From: Pseudoneurospora amorphoporcata | Taxonomy: Eukaryota > Ascomycota > Sordariomycetes > Sordariales > Sordariaceae | NCBI GenBank assembly: GCA_033297205.1 | Contig: MU859410.1 | Span: forward strand, 1-19,955 | Direction of reading: 5' to 3' | Length of the DNA stretch: 19,955 nucleotides | Shown here: piece by piece, positions 19,752 through 19,955 of the stretch | How the letters are laid out: every line of letters begins with the position of its first letter | How positions within the stretch are numbered: the first letter of the stretch is position 1 | Notes under the pieces: generated by a model | What the model was told of the DNA's origin: nothing | Seen by the model: the letters and a program-made list of their open reading frames with translations, nothing else | Database searches by the model: none | Position numbers and translations under genes: made by a program

Positions 19752-19955
19752 CGTGACAAGGGCAGTAATCTGGGCTTGGAACAGTAGTTCAATTCAGCTA
19801 ATAAACTACTTTGGTCTCGAAGGCCTTGTTGATCCCTCTCGACCTTCATGAGAAGGCCGAGCTTCAAGGCCTTCTTATGCCAAAAGGAATCGGTACGTAC
19901 TTGAGGTACGTATCGAGCCTTGTCACCTGAGGCTTCAAGGCATTTGTCTAGCAGT
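19752..19955 (+). mobile_element. LTR-like dispersed repeat, partial (right edge copy)
   Basis: This starts near CGTGACAAGGGC (19752; the left copy has TGTGAC) and runs off the right edge. 19774-19842 equals the reverse complement of 1-70 apart from one base. Beyond 19842 the left copy is outside the window. This part contains short repeated CTTCAAGGC and GGTACGTA motifs (about 19862-19915). Orientation is opposite to the left copy, so the two are not the two LTRs of a single element spanning the window. Confidence 0.55.

Noticed and set aside
1..19955. Reading the two edge repeats as terminal repeats of one giant mobile element of nearly 20 kb
   Set aside because: The repeat continues beyond both window edges, one copy interrupts an NLR, and no transposase or tyrosine recombinase gene is present inside.
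1..19955. CRISPR array or bacterial operon
   Set aside because: No regularly spaced direct repeats with unique spacers; introns and gene style are fungal.

Overview
The window looks like nuclear DNA of a filamentous ascomycete, most likely a Sordariomycete. The evidence is short introns of 56-99 bp with CTAAC-type branch points, a fungal NACHT-type NLR, GC-rich coding DNA next to AT-rich repeat relics, and intergenic clusters of TAGGTACC-type motifs. Genus cannot be told from the sequence. Gene density is low: one well-supported long gene, one small gene, one NLR pseudogene and one tentative spliced gene. The rest is intergenic or repeat-derived.

Layout. 1-92 is the end of a dispersed LTR-like repeat. 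It cuts off a minus-strand NLR (57-2404) that also carries two frame breaks. 2405-3713 is the gap between the NLR start and the start of a plus-strand coiled-coil gene (3714-6598, three exons, 909 aa in my model). 6599-8052 has no gene but many TAGGTACC motifs. 8053-9085 is a repeat island holding two related, convergently oriented elements of about 0.4 kb. Each has imperfect inverted ends built around CCAATCAG and an internal tRNA-like head with A and B boxes. 9572-9755 is a separate tRNA-like gene with perfect A and B boxes and an apparent 112-nt intron. 9756-12666 has no convincing gene. 12667-13131 encodes a small protein starting Met-Gly-Cys with a basic cluster, as in dually acylated membrane proteins. 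13132-17133 is intergenic with a GACCCC microsatellite and a degenerate 12-nt tandem array. 17134-19080 holds a possible minus-strand spliced transcription unit with a TATA-like box, good intron signals, a start resembling the DWNN domain and a diverged 209-bp tandem duplication. 19500-19751 is AT-rich. 19752-19955 is a second copy of the repeat seen at position 1, in the opposite orientation.

The genes do not form a pathway. The most unusual item is the pair of tRNA-headed elements with inverted ends, which combine SINE-like and MITE-like traits. Next are the layered decay of the NLR and the identical repeat ends at both window edges, which suggest the window is bounded by repeats, perhaps as an assembly contig. 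All statements come from reading the sequence; no database search was run.
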